Shown: positions 1-9,020, counted from the first letter of the stretch. The stretch: DNA of 64,000 bases from Thalassobacterium sedimentorum (GCF_031127905.1 NZ_JARXIC010000020.1:1-64000), one strand, 5' to 3'. The notes: generated by a model from the letters alone, not told the origin. Made by a program: numbers and translations.

Positions 1-29
1 AAAGTACTTCGTACGTTCAAGTACTTTTT
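1..29. terminator. hairpin at the left edge, probable terminator
   Basis: Positions 1-9 and 19-27 form a perfect 9-bp stem (AAAGTACTT/AAGTACTTT) followed by TTT on the plus strand. The stem could extend beyond the window. It lies 72 bp past the stop of the minus-strand rhombosortase gene, so it could end that transcript or one entering from the left. Confidence 0.45.
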
Positions 30-101
30 ATCAAAAATTGCATTTATTTTACAACAAAGTCACAACAACCTTGAATTCAACTAATTATGTAAGCGAAAAT
101 A

Positions 102-779
102 TCACACACAACCGAAGCGCGAACCACCCAGAGCCCTATTCCATAGCAATAGAGCCCGACGATACGCCCCAAAACTACATTTCATCCACCAACTAGACAA
201 GGCCCAGAGGCACCCGGCAAGGAAGCCAAGCAAATGTGCAAGTGGCAAGGGCACCACGCCGACACCGAGGTCACTCACGAACAGTGTGGTGCCGCTGAGC
301 AGCTCAAAGAAAACTTTGCCCAAAAAACCGAGCAAAGGCAGCCAAGCAAAGAACATCCGCTGCCAGCGGTCACCTATGCGGCAGAGCCCGCAACAGACGC
401 GAGCATAGAGCATACTATCCAAGGCAGACAGGCCGCGATACTCTGTGAGCGCAGGATCCAAATAGAACAATAAAATCGAAAGCAAGGGAGCGACCAATAA
501 GAGCCAAGCCCACAAGCACCACCTCTCTTCGCGCCACAATAGCAAAGCCAGGAAGGCAAACATCACCGCGTCCCAAAGAAAATGATCATAGGTAAAATGC
601 AGTAAATGCCCCGTCCACAATTGATACCATGCGCCAGCAGTGAAGCTCTCTGATGTCAGACGCAAGCCGTCTGCATCTTGTAGAAAGAAGAACGCCAAGG
701 CGGGAATCAAGAGACAGAGAACCCACCCCAAAGCGTCACTTTTTCGAGCGAATAGAGAGAGTGTTGGATGCTTTTTCAT
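102..779 (-). CDS. rrtA: rhombosortase (rhomboid-family intramembrane serine protease)
   Basis: A 225-residue polytopic membrane protein of the rhomboid fold. It has the GHLLHFTYDHFLWD motif (residues 57-70), a catalytic-type GLS motif with Ser118, and a late His182 in AHLLGFLAG. The compact size and motif pattern fit rhombosortases, which cleave C-terminal GlyGly-CTERM anchors of exported proteins in the inner membrane. The next gene upstream on the same strand encodes a protein with exactly such a tail, which supports this over a general rhomboid protease. The two genes are 239 bp apart, with a hairpin and a dispersed repeat between them, so the protease may have its own promoter. The motif reading is direct; the substrate pairing is inferred. 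Confidence 0.82.
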   Translation of the reverse strand: MKKHPTLSLFARKSDALGWVLCLLIPALAFFFLQDADGLRLTSESFTAGAWYQLWTGHLLHFTYDHFLWDAVMFAFLALLLWREERWCLWAWLLLVAPLLSILLFYLDPALTEYRGLSALDSMLYARVCCGLCRIGDRWQRMFFAWLPLLGFLGKVFFELLSGTTLFVSDLGVGVVPLPLAHLLGFLAGCLWALSSWWMKCSFGAYRRALLLWNRALGGSRFGCV

Positions 780-880
780 ACAGATAAAAAGACGTTAAAA
801 CCGTAGCGCGCAGTCGGACGGTATTAAATATTTCGAAGTCCATCATTTAAATAAGTTCAATGGATTGGCGTCCTACCTAA

Positions 881-940
881 GACAGACACTTGTCTGCCTC
901 TACCACCTGCCCATTGCTGACAGGCGGGGCGGCTGTCCTA
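881..940. repeat. dispersed palindromic repeat, copy 1
   Basis: Contains the palindrome CAGACA-CT-TGTCTG (883-896) and the near-palindrome GACAGGCG-GGG-CGGCTGTC (919-937), followed by CTAC. The same two motifs, in the same order but inverted, recur at 9705-9832. Both copies are intergenic. It behaves like a REP-type or intergenic mosaic repeat and has no coding content. Confidence 0.6.
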
Positions 941-975
941 CAATCTCCAACAAAACGCTCTCCCCGCCGAAGGCA

Positions 976-1002
976 CCCGCAAGGAGAGAATCTCCCTGCG
1001 GG
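976..1002 (-). terminator. stem-loop after the VIT/VWA gene
   Basis: A 12-bp stem with one mismatch (976-987 with 991-1002) around a 3-nt loop, starting 17 bp past the stop of the minus-strand VIT/VWA gene. There is no U tract, so it may be an attenuator or an mRNA 3' end protector that lowers expression of the downstream rhombosortase. Confidence 0.45.
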
Positions 1003-1018
1003 CACGTTAGAACTAAAC

Positions 1019-3037
1019 TCAGCGACGACGCAGTAAGGCGCCGGCTCCGAGGAATACGATAATCCCAATCACCTCCAAACCCATGGCCCCGCCACCGCCT
1101 CCACCGCCGCCGATGCGTGGAGCGGGCATTTTAAACATGGGTTGCTTGCTATCGACACGCGTCGAACTCACACTGGTTTGGCGCTGTGATTGTGCGACTC
1201 GCTCGCGTTCAATACGCTCTTGATTGGTACGCTCGATACCATGGCGTTGAAAGCCCTCTTCAGCCATCACGATCATCGAAGTCTCGTCAGTCACCAATTG
1301 ATAGGCCACCCCGAGGTCGCGAATGCTCTCTTTGGACTCCTGCCCGGAAACTTTTCCGATGCTTTGTAGCAATTCGATTTGCTCAATCCGGCTCATGGCC
1401 CACAGACGTTCGAGTTCAGGATACTCGACGCTCTGCTCCGAAAACTGAATGCGGGTTTGGTAATCCAAATCGCCAGTGGTTTTTCGAGCTTGCAAGCGCA
1501 ACTCAGCCTCACCGCCTTGTGCGTAACGACCAAAGGTGACGAGTTGCTGTCCGCGAAATACTTTGCCGCTAAAGTCCTTAGTAAGTTCGCTGGTACGGAC
1601 ACCGTCGATCTTGACGTCGACATCCAGCAAGGACTCATAAGCGATCTTTTCTTTAGCGACCAGGACCTTACCCACGATGTCATCGGCATTGGAAACGCTG
1701 GAATAGAATCCATCGGAGGCATCGCATATAGCACGCATCAATGGCCAGTTAGCACTATTGCCCATTAAGAATCCGAATAGACGCACATCATGTTGTTTGA
1801 GCAAGGCATGGAAATCCGCAGGATCCAGCGAGCCTTGATTCGTCACGGCATCGGTAATCAAAACCACATTGGTCGGACGGTCGTCATCAATTTGCTGCAA
1901 GCCAAGACGCAGGCCATCATACAGATTGGTACTGCCGCCGGCAGTTAGCCCAGACACTTGTTGAATCAGGCCAGCGGCATTGTCCGGTGAAAGCGTCACC
2001 CAATCAAGTGTGAGTTTACGTGCCTTGTCCGAGAACGTAACGACGTGCACACGGTCTTCAGGACGCAATTTACCGAGCGCTTTTTCCACGCCAGAAGTGA
2101 GCGTGGCCATTTTTCCATTCATACTGCCCGAGAGGTCGAGAATGAATAAATAGTCCGTGCCTTGGGTGATCGGCTGTAGATCCACACCGGGGGTCAGCGT
2201 CAACATGAAGTAACCTGGTTCGGCTTCGCTGGGCTTGTAACTGAGCAAATCCACGCGACCTGGCAGGTCTTGAGCCAAACGATAATATACCACTAGATCC
2301 TGATTCAGCGTGCCACCCGCACTGTCGAAGCGCCAGGTATAGTGATTCGAGTCTTCTTGCACAGGAGTGCCGGGAAAGCCTTTGACGCGCAAGTCATCCA
2401 GCGGATAGCTGGAACGCACCGAGACCTCGGCCGAAAAGGAGCGTGCCACGCGCTCGTTACGCGTCCAAAACGATTCACTCTCTTCATCGGTGCCGCCCTC
2501 CTCGATCGGATAGACATAGCGCCCGACCCCAAGATCGATTTTCAAGGGTTGGTAATAAACCACCTCGATGCGCGTCTCCACTCCCGGGCGGATGGGAAAG
2601 ACGCGAAACTCATAGCGTTGATAGCTTTCCTTCGAGCCCATGCCGACATCGTTGCCCTGAGCCTTTTCTTCCTGGTAGATCCGCTCGGCCTCAGCGCGCG
2701 GGATCACTTCGCCCTCCAGCACAGTCTCGCCCGAGTGAATCGTGATCTCCGAAAGGCTGGCCGACTCTGGCACCGGAAAGGCGTAAATCGCTTCCACCTC
2801 GTGCGGATTCGGATTACTAAAAGTCTGCTGGATCAAGGTTCGCGCAAAGCCATCCGTGATGCGCACATCGACATGGTGATCCTGAATTTCGACAGCTTGG
2901 TCCGTCGAACTAACGGGTGTCAAAATGCCAGCAGCTTGAGAATTAGAAACAGCTAAGAGGCTAGAGATCGCGCAAAGCAATCCGGTAAATAGCCCTCGGC
3001 TGGTGAATGTGGTCTGTATTCGTGTTTTGTTTTTCAT
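1019..3037 (-). CDS. VIT and von Willebrand factor A domain protein with GlyGly-CTERM sorting tail
   Basis: A 672-residue exported protein. Residues 1-36 are a signal peptide ending near SNSQAAG. A VIT (vault/inter-alpha-trypsin) domain spans about 40-165. A VWA domain spans about 294-460 with an intact metal-ion adhesion site: Asp301-x-Ser303-x-Ser305, Thr370 and Asp396. The C-terminus (about 640-672) has a run of eight Gly, a hydrophobic helix and a final Arg-Arg-Arg, which is the GlyGly-CTERM architecture cleaved by rhombosortase. Marine proteobacteria pair VIT-VWA proteins with LPXTG-type sortases; here the partner is a rhombosortase (102-779). It probably acts as an adhesin or scaffold displayed at or released from the cell surface; this role is inferred. 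The start is supported by the signal peptide, although no Shine-Dalgarno is visible. Confidence 0.88.
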   Translation of the reverse strand: MKNKTRIQTTFTSRGLFTGLLCAISSLLAVSNSQAAGILTPVSSTDQAVEIQDHHVDVRITDGFARTLIQQTFSNPNPHEVEAIYAFPVPESASLSEITIHSGETVLEGEVIPRAEAERIYQEEKAQGNDVGMGSKESYQRYEFRVFPIRPGVETRIEVVYYQPLKIDLGVGRYVYPIEEGGTDEESESFWTRNERVARSFSAEVSVRSSYPLDDLRVKGFPGTPVQEDSNHYTWRFDSAGGTLNQDLVVYYRLAQDLPGRVDLLSYKPSEAEPGYFMLTLTPGVDLQPITQGTDYLFILDLSGSMNGKMATLTSGVEKALGKLRPEDRVHVVTFSDKARKLTLDWVTLSPDNAAGLIQQVSGLTAGGSTNLYDGLRLGLQQIDDDRPTNVVLITDAVTNQGSLDPADFHALLKQHDVRLFGFLMGNSANWPLMRAICDASDGFYSSVSNADDIVGKVLVAKEKIAYESLLDVDVKIDGVRTSELTKDFSGKVFRGQQLVTFGRYAQGGEAELRLQARKTTGDLDYQTRIQFSEQSVEYPELERLWAMSRIEQIELLQSIGKVSGQESKESIRDLGVAYQLVTDETSMIVMAEEGFQRHGIERTNQERIERERVAQSQRQTSVSSTRVDSKQPMFKMPAPRIGGGGGGGGAMGLEVIGIIVFLGAGALLRRR

Positions 3038-3052
3038 AACAAAACATTACTT

Positions 3053-3068
3053 AACAGCTACTATGCCA
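3053..3068 (-). promoter_or_regulatory. candidate sigma-54 promoter of the VIT/VWA gene
   Basis: On the minus strand the sequence reads TGGCATAGTAGCTGTT. This matches the -24 element TGGCA and, after the correct spacing, CTGTT in place of the -12 consensus TTGCT. The expected start site would lie only a few bases before the ATG at 3037. The divergent gene at 3193 encodes a sigma-54 activator, which makes the match more credible, but the -12 dinucleotide is GT rather than GC. Confidence 0.4.
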
Positions 3069-3154
3069 ACAAAACCAACAAACACACAAGCCATTCAACT
3101 ACAATAAGTTAAGGAATTAGAAAATATAAAAACATAAATCCCTGCAAATATTAG

Positions 3155-3192
3155 TTACATTTAATGCATTTACCTATTACATTTAATGTAAT
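3155..3192. promoter_or_regulatory. paired direct repeats and palindrome abutting the regulator start
   Basis: TTACATTTAATG occurs at 3155-3166 and again at 3177-3188, 22 bp apart, so the copies face the same side of the helix. The second copy lies within a near-perfect palindrome, ATTACAT-TTA-ATGTAAT (3176-3192), that ends one base before the ATG of the divergent activator. This suits an activator-binding enhancer about 90-120 bp upstream of the candidate promoter at 3053-3068, and an autoregulatory operator for the activator itself. Confidence 0.5.
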
Positions 3193-4686
3193 ATGAATAA
3201 GCAGCAGATTGAATATGTGCTCACTGAAGTGCGCAAACTCACTTTTGAAAATCCCTTCGGACACGAGCGTGCTGAAAGAGAAAGCCGAATGCTGCAAAAA
3301 CTCGGATCACACACAGGCGCGACCCACCCACTCAAACGCGCCTCATCAAATTTTCGACAGTTATTGCCCTGGATATGCAAGACAGAAGCGGCACTGTTAA
3401 AGCGGCTCAAATCACATGCACTGGAGGAACAATGGAAGGATCACGCATCCTGCTTAGCCTTTTTCGCGCTCTACCATGAAGTCGCCAATGATCTGGACCT
3501 ACTCATCTCTGCGCCCGATGAGGACAACCGGCAAAACCGGCAACTTTATTCAAAAATCCAACAAGGCGTGGCCGCGCGCCATCGCCTGATCGAGGGCATG
3601 ACGGATCGCATCTGGAATCAGCCGGACCATTTATTCGCCTGCTTTTATCAATTGCGGCGCGCCTTCCACTACATTCACAGTGAGATCATCGGAGATAGCA
3701 CCCCTATCCGCCGTCTACGGATGCAAGTATGGGAAAGCGTCTTCACTAAAGACATGATGAGCTATCAGCAATGGATGTATCATGCCGTCGGTCGCTTCCC
3801 CACCCTGATTCTCGGCCCCTCCGGCTCGGGCAAGGAAATTGTGGCGCGAGCAATCGGTCTGTCGCGCTTCATCCCTTACGATATCAAAGCAGGCCGGTTT
3901 GAGGCGACTGCCCAGACCAGCTTTCACCCAGTCAACCTTTCGGCACTCTCGGAAACACTGATCGAGTCAGAACTATTCGGACACCGCAAAGGCGCCTTCA
4001 CCGGAGCCAACCAGGATCGCGCGGGCCTCTTCGCTTCGGCCGGAAATTATGGCACAATCTTCCTCGACGAGATCGGCGACGTTAGCCACTCGACTCAGGT
4101 CAAGCTCCTGCGTCTCTTACAGTCGGGCGAATACCAAGCCGTGGGCGACAATCAGACACAACACTACTCGGGTAAAATACTCGCCGCGACACACAAGGAT
4201 CTACATGCCGAGATGCAGGCTGGCCGCTTCCGCGAAGACTTCTTTTACCGCCTCTGCGGCGATCAGGTGCAAACCGTCGCTCTGCGCGAAATCCTCCAAG
4301 ATCGCCCCGAGGAACTGGACAACTCCGTGCACTACATCTGTCGCAAATTATTTGGCGCCGCAGGCGCCGAGGCACTCAGCCCACGCATCGTCAGCAGCCT
4401 GCAAAGCCAAGTGCCAGTCGATTACGACTGGCCCGGTAACTTCCGCGAGCTCGAGCAAGCGGTGCGCAACATCGTGGTCCGCAACGAATATCAAGCAGTC
4501 AGGCACCCGCTATCGCAGAGCCCCACACAGCAAATCAGCCAAGCCTATCAGCGCAGCAGTATGACCATGGCCGAATGGATGCAGGCCTATGCGAAGCAGG
4601 CCTACCAACAGCTCGGCAGCTACAAACAAGCCGCCGAGCGGCTAGAAGTCGACCAGCGCACAATCAAGAAATGGGTGGACTCATGA
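3193..4686 (+). CDS. sigma-54 interacting transcriptional activator with unknown N-terminal sensor
   Basis: A 497-residue bacterial enhancer-binding protein. Residues 1-195 match no receiver, GAF or PAS domain I recognise; they are helical, charged and Trp/His-rich. The AAA+ domain has Walker A GPSGSGKE (208-215), the sigma-54 contact loop GAFTGA (267-272) and Walker B FLDEIG (290-295), plus a [10 protein letters not shown] helix. The C-terminus is a short Fis-like helix-turn-helix ending in RTIKKWVDS. It is divergent from the VIT/VWA-rhombosortase genes and probably regulates them. The ATG directly follows an operator-like palindrome and has no Shine-Dalgarno, so translation may be leaderless. 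The class is certain; the signal sensed is unknown. Confidence 0.85.
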   Translation: MNKQQIEYVLTEVRKLTFENPFGHERAERESRMLQKLGSHTGATHPLKRASSNFRQLLPWICKTEAALLKRLKSHALEEQWKDHASCLAFFALYHEVANDLDLLISAPDEDNRQNRQLYSKIQQGVAARHRLIEGMTDRIWNQPDHLFACFYQLRRAFHYIHSEIIGDSTPIRRLRMQVWESVFTKDMMSYQQWMYHAVGRFPTLILGPSGSGKEIVARAIGLSRFIPYDIKAGRFEATAQTSFHPVNLSALSETLIESELFGHRKGAFTGANQDRAGLFASAGNYGTIFLDEIGDVSHSTQVKLLRLLQSGEYQAVGDNQTQHYSGKILAATHKDLHAEMQAGRFREDFFYRLCGDQVQTVALREILQDRPEELDNSVHYICRKLFGAAGAEALSPRIVSSLQSQVPVDYDWPGNFRELEQAVRNIVVRNEYQAVRHPLSQSPTQQISQAYQRSSMTMAEWMQAYAKQAYQQLGSYKQAAERLEVDQRTIKKWVDS

Positions 4687-4705
4687 GACCACAATAGCGA
4701 ACTAA

Positions 4706-6466
4706 CTATGCCTCCGCGCCGATGTTGGCGTGGAAGTTGTTGCCGGCAGTGGTCGCTTGAACATAACCCTTGCGGATGGTGAAGTCGCCGAAGCGTTCGC
4801 CCTCTTCGCGCTCTTTGGCGTATGCAAGTAGGATCGGCTTGAGCTCATCGATGATCTGCTCGTGGGTGACGGATGTGCGGTAGAGCTTGTTTAAACGCTC
4901 ACCGTCAAAGCCGGCACCTAGGTAGAGATTGTATTTACCAGGCACCTTGCCCACGAGGCCGATCTCACCCAAATACGGGCGACCACAACCATTGGGGCAA
5001 CCTGTGGAGCGAATCACGATCTCGTCATTTTGCAGACCCGCTTCTTCGAGAATCACTTCCAAGTCGGAAACCAGTGTCGGCAAATAACGCTCCGACTCTG
5101 CCAGCGCGAGACCGCAAGTAGGCAGCGCCACACAGGCAATCTGACTGCGACGCATGCCGGACGCGCTCTTGTAGCCGTCCAGACCGTATTGCTCGACCAT
5201 CGCATCGATGGTCGCCTTGTCTTCGGCCGCGACGTTACTGATGATCAAATTCTGATTGGCAGTCAGGCGGAACTCGCCCTTGTGCACTTTAGCGATCTCC
5301 AGCAAGCCGGTCTTAAGTGGCTTATCTGCGAGGTCGACGACACGCCCACCTTCGATGAAGAGACCGAGGTGCCATTTGCCATCCGCACCTTCAGTCCAAC
5401 CATAGCGGTCGCAATTACTGACAAATTTGTATTCGCGAGCCTCTTCCAGCTTATAGCCGAGACGGTTTTCCAACTCTTCGCGAATCCACTCCTTACCGAG
5501 GCGCTCCACGGTGTATTTGAAACGGGCGTTGGCGCGGTCTTCGCGGTTACCATGGTCGCGCTGAATCGTGACGATCTTTTCGGCCACAGCGACAACTTGC
5601 TCCGGTGTGCAGAAAGCGATGACTTCACCCAAGCGCGGGAAAGTCTTTTCGTTACCATGAGTCATGCCCATGCCACCACCGACGCTGACGTTGAAACCGA
5701 GCAGTTTGCCATCTTCAACAATCGCGATGAACCCGAGGCAATGCGCAAAGACGTCGACGTCATTGTATGGAGGAATCGCGATCGCGATCTTAAATTTACG
5801 CGGCAAATAAGTCGGCCCATAAAGTGGCTCAACCTCATCGCCCTTGCAGTCCTGCGAGCGCTCCGCTGCCTGCGGCACAGTCAGCTGGATCGGCTTACCG
5901 TCCAACCACATTTCAGAAAATGCAGGTGTCTGCGGCTTCAAATGCGCATCCACCTCGAGCGCCACTTGCTGCACCGCCGCATGCACTTCGGAAGCAAAAG
6001 GGTTGGGATTGCACATTACGTTGCGATTCACATCACCACAGGCGGCCAAGGTCGTCATCGCCACCTCGTTGCAAGAATTGATCACATTCTTGAGGTTCCC
6101 CTTCAAGATGCCGTGCAATTGAAAAGCCTGACGCGTGGTGATCTTAAGCGTGTTAAAAGCGCAATAATTCGCCAGGTCATCCATCACGATCCACTGTTCG
6201 GGCGTGCACACGCCACCCGGCAAGCAAATACGAGCAAGAAAGGAGTAGGCTTTATCCAGCTTATGCTTACGGCGATTCGCGCGCACATCGCGGTCGTCCT
6301 GCTGATAAATACCATGGAACTTGGAAACCTGCTGGTCATCAGCAGAAATGGAGCCCGTGGATACATCGGCCAGACCTTCAAGGATCGTGCCACGCAGATA
6401 GTTACTGCGAGTCTTGATACCCTCATTTTTGTGGAGTTGCGGAGCTGATTGGCTGTCAGAAATCAT
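4706..6466 (-). CDS. cysI: sulfite reductase (NADPH) hemoprotein beta subunit
   Basis: Reduces sulfite to sulfide with six electrons in assimilatory sulfur metabolism, as the siroheme/[4Fe-4S] partner of CysJ in the cytoplasm. The 586 residues match the family length. The cluster and siroheme ligands are visible as Cys445 and Cys451 (CVALPTC) and Cys490 and Cys494 (GCPNGC). Tandem ferredoxin-like halves and siroheme-binding basic residues (for example NRRKHK near 64-69 and TRQ at 111-113) are present. The gene is divergent from cysJ across 197 bp holding a strong inverted repeat, so the two subunits are co-regulated from opposite promoters rather than sharing an operon. It runs convergently against the sigma-54 activator gene with 19 bp between stops. 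Confidence 0.96.
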   Translation of the reverse strand: MISDSQSAPQLHKNEGIKTRSNYLRGTILEGLADVSTGSISADDQQVSKFHGIYQQDDRDVRANRRKHKLDKAYSFLARICLPGGVCTPEQWIVMDDLANYCAFNTLKITTRQAFQLHGILKGNLKNVINSCNEVAMTTLAACGDVNRNVMCNPNPFASEVHAAVQQVALEVDAHLKPQTPAFSEMWLDGKPIQLTVPQAAERSQDCKGDEVEPLYGPTYLPRKFKIAIAIPPYNDVDVFAHCLGFIAIVEDGKLLGFNVSVGGGMGMTHGNEKTFPRLGEVIAFCTPEQVVAVAEKIVTIQRDHGNREDRANARFKYTVERLGKEWIREELENRLGYKLEEAREYKFVSNCDRYGWTEGADGKWHLGLFIEGGRVVDLADKPLKTGLLEIAKVHKGEFRLTANQNLIISNVAAEDKATIDAMVEQYGLDGYKSASGMRRSQIACVALPTCGLALAESERYLPTLVSDLEVILEEAGLQNDEIVIRSTGCPNGCGRPYLGEIGLVGKVPGKYNLYLGAGFDGERLNKLYRTSVTHEQIIDELKPILLAYAKEREEGERFGDFTIRKGYVQATTAGNNFHANIGAEA

Positions 6467-6552
6467 AATAAACCTCTTAGTAAGTGTCTCCCGTTCAGTG
6501 TTGCAAACGTAGAAACACCGCCAGGGAAAAAGAAATCTACTCGTAAACTGAT

Positions 6553-6591
6553 TCTTTTCTTAGGTTTGTCACTCAAAAACCTAAGAAAAGA
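6553..6591. promoter_or_regulatory. 15-bp inverted repeat between cysI and cysJ
   Basis: The arms 6553-6567 and 6577-6591 are perfectly complementary (TCTTTTCTTAGGTTT and its reverse complement) around a 9-nt loop. It sits in the middle of the divergent cysI/cysJ spacer, 72 bp before the cysJ ATG. It could be a bidirectional operator for a sulfur regulator or a structured 5' leader of cysJ. It does not follow a gene end, so it is unlikely to be a terminator, and I do not recognise it as a SAM riboswitch. Confidence 0.55.
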
Positions 6592-6663
6592 CCGAAAAAG
6601 CAGAAAAAGTCTAGCATTTCGGTCGATGCGTGGTTTCATACCAGCTTTTCAAAAAGCAGAAAT

Positions 6664-8496
6664 ATGAGCACCACCGATCCAGTCGTTCCGCAAACAGCGC
6701 CGCTTGCCCCTGAGCAAGTCGCCTCGTTGAACAGCCTCCTCAAGGGCCTCCAAGCCGACCAGTTACTCTGGATAGAGGGCTTCATCAGCGGCCTACGCGC
6801 CGGAAGTGGCAGCGCGACGCCTGCCACAGTAGCACCGGCTGCGGCCCCCGTAGCCACACCAGAACTGACCGTGCTCTATGGCACCGAGTCCGGCAACTCC
6901 GAGAGCTTGGCCGATCTGACTGTGAAAGCAGCCAAGGCAGCAGGCTTCAAATCCAAAGCGGTCAACATGGCCGACCTCAAGCTCGGCAAGCTCAAAGACA
7001 TTCAAAACTTGCTCGTCATTGTGAGCACCTGGGGCGAGGGCGATCCCCCCGAAACAGCAGCCGATTTCTACGAAGCATTCATGAGCGATAAAGCGCCCAA
7101 GCTCGCCGACACCCGCTTCTCGGTAATGGGCCTCGGCGACACCAGCTACGAGGACTTTTGCAAAATGGGCAAAGACTTCGACGCGCGCCTGGAAGCACTG
7201 GGCGGCAAGCGAATCGCAGACCGCGTCGACGCTGATGTGGACTACGACGACGACTTCGCCAAATGGCACAAAGCGGCGCTAAAAGCGCTTAAAGCCGCCG
7301 CACAACCGGCCGCCGCCCCAGCCAGCGCCCCAGCCAGCGCCCCAGCACCGGCAGCCCAGCCGGCCGCCCCGATCAAATACTCTCGCAAGAACCCCTTCCC
7401 TGCCGAGCTCAACGAACGCGTGATGCTCAACGGCGAAGGTTCGGCCAAGGAAACCATCCACCTCGAATTCAGCCTGGAAGGTTCCGGCCTCGAATACCAG
7501 GCTGGCGACGCACTCGCCGTGGTTCCCCACAATGCGGAAGATGTGGTCGAGGACTTCATCCAGACCGCAAAACTTGACGCCGAGGGCCCCGTCCTAATTA
7601 AGGAGCGCGAATTCACACTGCGCGAAGCACTCACCAGTCAGCTGGACATCACTTCCCTCTCGATGCCCGTCATCAAGCGCTACAACGAGATCGCCAAGGA
7701 CCCGAAGCTTGCCGAGCTACTAGATCCCAGCAACAAGGCAGAGCTACAGAGCTACATTTACGGCCGCGAGATCATCGATCTCTTACACGAGTTTCCTGCC
7801 AAGGAAATCAGCGCCGATGCCCTGGTCGGCATCATGCGCAAGCTACCACCCCGCCTCTACTCGATCGCATCCAGCCCCAAGGCACACCCGGGCGAAGTGC
7901 ACCTGACTGTCGGCGTGGTGCGTTACGATGCCCACGGCCGCAACCGCAAGGGCGTCTGCTCCACCTACTTGGCGGAACGGATCGCTGAGGGCGAAAAGGC
8001 CGACGTCTTCGTCACCCCCAACAAGCACTTCAAGGTGCCCGCCGACAATGACCTGCCGATGATCATGGTTGGCCCCGGCACTGGCATCGCTCCCTTCCGC
8101 GCCTTCATCGAAGAGCGCAAGGAACTCGGCGCCAAGGGCGACAACTGGCTCTTCTTCGGCGATCAACACTACTTGACCGACTTCCTATATCAGACCGAGT
8201 GGCAGGACTACCTCGCCGACGGCATTTTGACTAAGCTCGACCTGGCCTTCTCACGCGACCAAAAGGAAAAAGTCTACGTGCAAGACCGCATGCGCGAGAA
8301 CAGCAAAGAGCTCTACGCTTGGCTGGAAAAAGGCGCTTACTTCTACGTCTGCGGCGATGCCAGCCGCATGGCGACCGACGTCGACGTTGCGCTGCACGAC
8401 ATCCTCCAACAAGAAGGTGGCCTCAGCGAAGACGATGCCAAGGCCTACGTCAAAAAGCTTAAAGACGACAAGCGCTACCTACGCGACGTCTACTAG
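6664..8496 (+). CDS. cysJ: sulfite reductase (NADPH) flavoprotein alpha subunit
   Basis: Transfers electrons from NADPH through FAD and FMN to CysI. The 610 residues comprise an N-terminal segment, a flavodoxin-like FMN domain starting at LTVLYGTESGNSE (about 68-80), an Ala/Pro-rich linker (about 215-240), and an FAD/NADPH ferredoxin-reductase module. Key motifs are RLYSIASSP for FAD, GVCSTYL, and GPGTGIAPFRAF for NADPH. It ends in the aromatic residue typical of diflavin reductases (RYLRDVY). The linker contains short ASAP tandem repeats. It is divergent from cysI. Confidence 0.95.
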   Translation: MSTTDPVVPQTAPLAPEQVASLNSLLKGLQADQLLWIEGFISGLRAGSGSATPATVAPAAAPVATPELTVLYGTESGNSESLADLTVKAAKAAGFKSKAVNMADLKLGKLKDIQNLLVIVSTWGEGDPPETAADFYEAFMSDKAPKLADTRFSVMGLGDTSYEDFCKMGKDFDARLEALGGKRIADRVDADVDYDDDFAKWHKAALKALKAAAQPAAAPASAPASAPAPAAQPAAPIKYSRKNPFPAELNERVMLNGEGSAKETIHLEFSLEGSGLEYQAGDALAVVPHNAEDVVEDFIQTAKLDAEGPVLIKEREFTLREALTSQLDITSLSMPVIKRYNEIAKDPKLAELLDPSNKAELQSYIYGREIIDLLHEFPAKEISADALVGIMRKLPPRLYSIASSPKAHPGEVHLTVGVVRYDAHGRNRKGVCSTYLAERIAEGEKADVFVTPNKHFKVPADNDLPMIMVGPGTGIAPFRAFIEERKELGAKGDNWLFFGDQHYLTDFLYQTEWQDYLADGILTKLDLAFSRDQKEKVYVQDRMRENSKELYAWLEKGAYFYVCGDASRMATDVDVALHDILQQEGGLSEDDAKAYVKKLKDDKRYLRDVY

Positions 8497-8516
8497 TCAA
8501 ACAGTCCGAAGTTTTC

Positions 8517-8546
8517 AGCAAGCTCCTCCTCCCAGGGGAGCTTGCT
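8517..8546 (+). terminator. cysJ terminator hairpin
   Basis: AGCAAGCTCC (8517-8526) pairs perfectly with GGAGCTTGCT (8537-8546), 21 bp past the cysJ stop. The following TGTGTAC is only weakly U-rich. Confidence 0.6.
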
Positions 8547-9020
8547 TGTGTACAAAGCCGACAAAAATGCCCTAGACCGACTCATCACACAGGCGCTCGA
8601 CCAGCGGATAAAATGCCCTTCGCTTATACCATTTCTAAGAATATTTGAACCGGTATCGCAGCACCGTCTCTGTGCGTATTCAGGTTCTGTTGGCGATTTG
8701 TCTCGAACGTTTGATGCTCTCCGAGACAGGCCGAATGGCTCTCCTGCAAGAGGCACTCAGAGAGTTCGTTATATGGTAGGGCTGTTTTGCCAAAACTGCC
8801 ATTCGCCATGTGGGATCGCCTGGCGGTGACCATTTATACGGGTCAAAGTTATCATCTGCAAGACGGCGCTTTCGGCGAAAGCTCCCTACCCATGCTTCAA
8901 TCAAGACTCAAAATCTCCTTAAATGTGGTCCGATACAGAGCTGCGCTACCGGTTAATTCCTAATGGATCAAACTATTCTAGAATTGGTATCTCACGCCAC
9001 GTTCAATGACACACACGCGA
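8547..9020. other. 474-bp spacer with no convincing gene
   Basis: Open frames exist on both strands but none has a ribosome-binding site, a recognised domain or consistent codon use. The best is on the minus strand (8680-8904), with a basic, Trp/Pro-containing peptide whose first codons read IEAWVGSFRRKRRLAD. A REP-like hairpin, GGCGCTTTC-GGC-GAAAGCTCC, lies at 8865-8885. The stretch could be a decayed gene or an intergenic repeat. No promoter is evident. Confidence 0.35.

Noticed and set aside
3061-3095. Second sigma-54-like element TGGCTTGTGTGTTTGTT upstream of the VIT/VWA gene
   Set aside because: Spacing between the -24 and -12 parts is one base too long; the element at 3053-3068 fits better.
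5030-6448. Long open frame (472 codons) opposite cysI
   Set aside because: It is the antisense shadow of the well-supported cysI gene, with atypical composition and no domain.
6553-6591. SAM riboswitch before cysJ
   Set aside because: A single stem-loop without the multi-helix core of SAM riboswitches.
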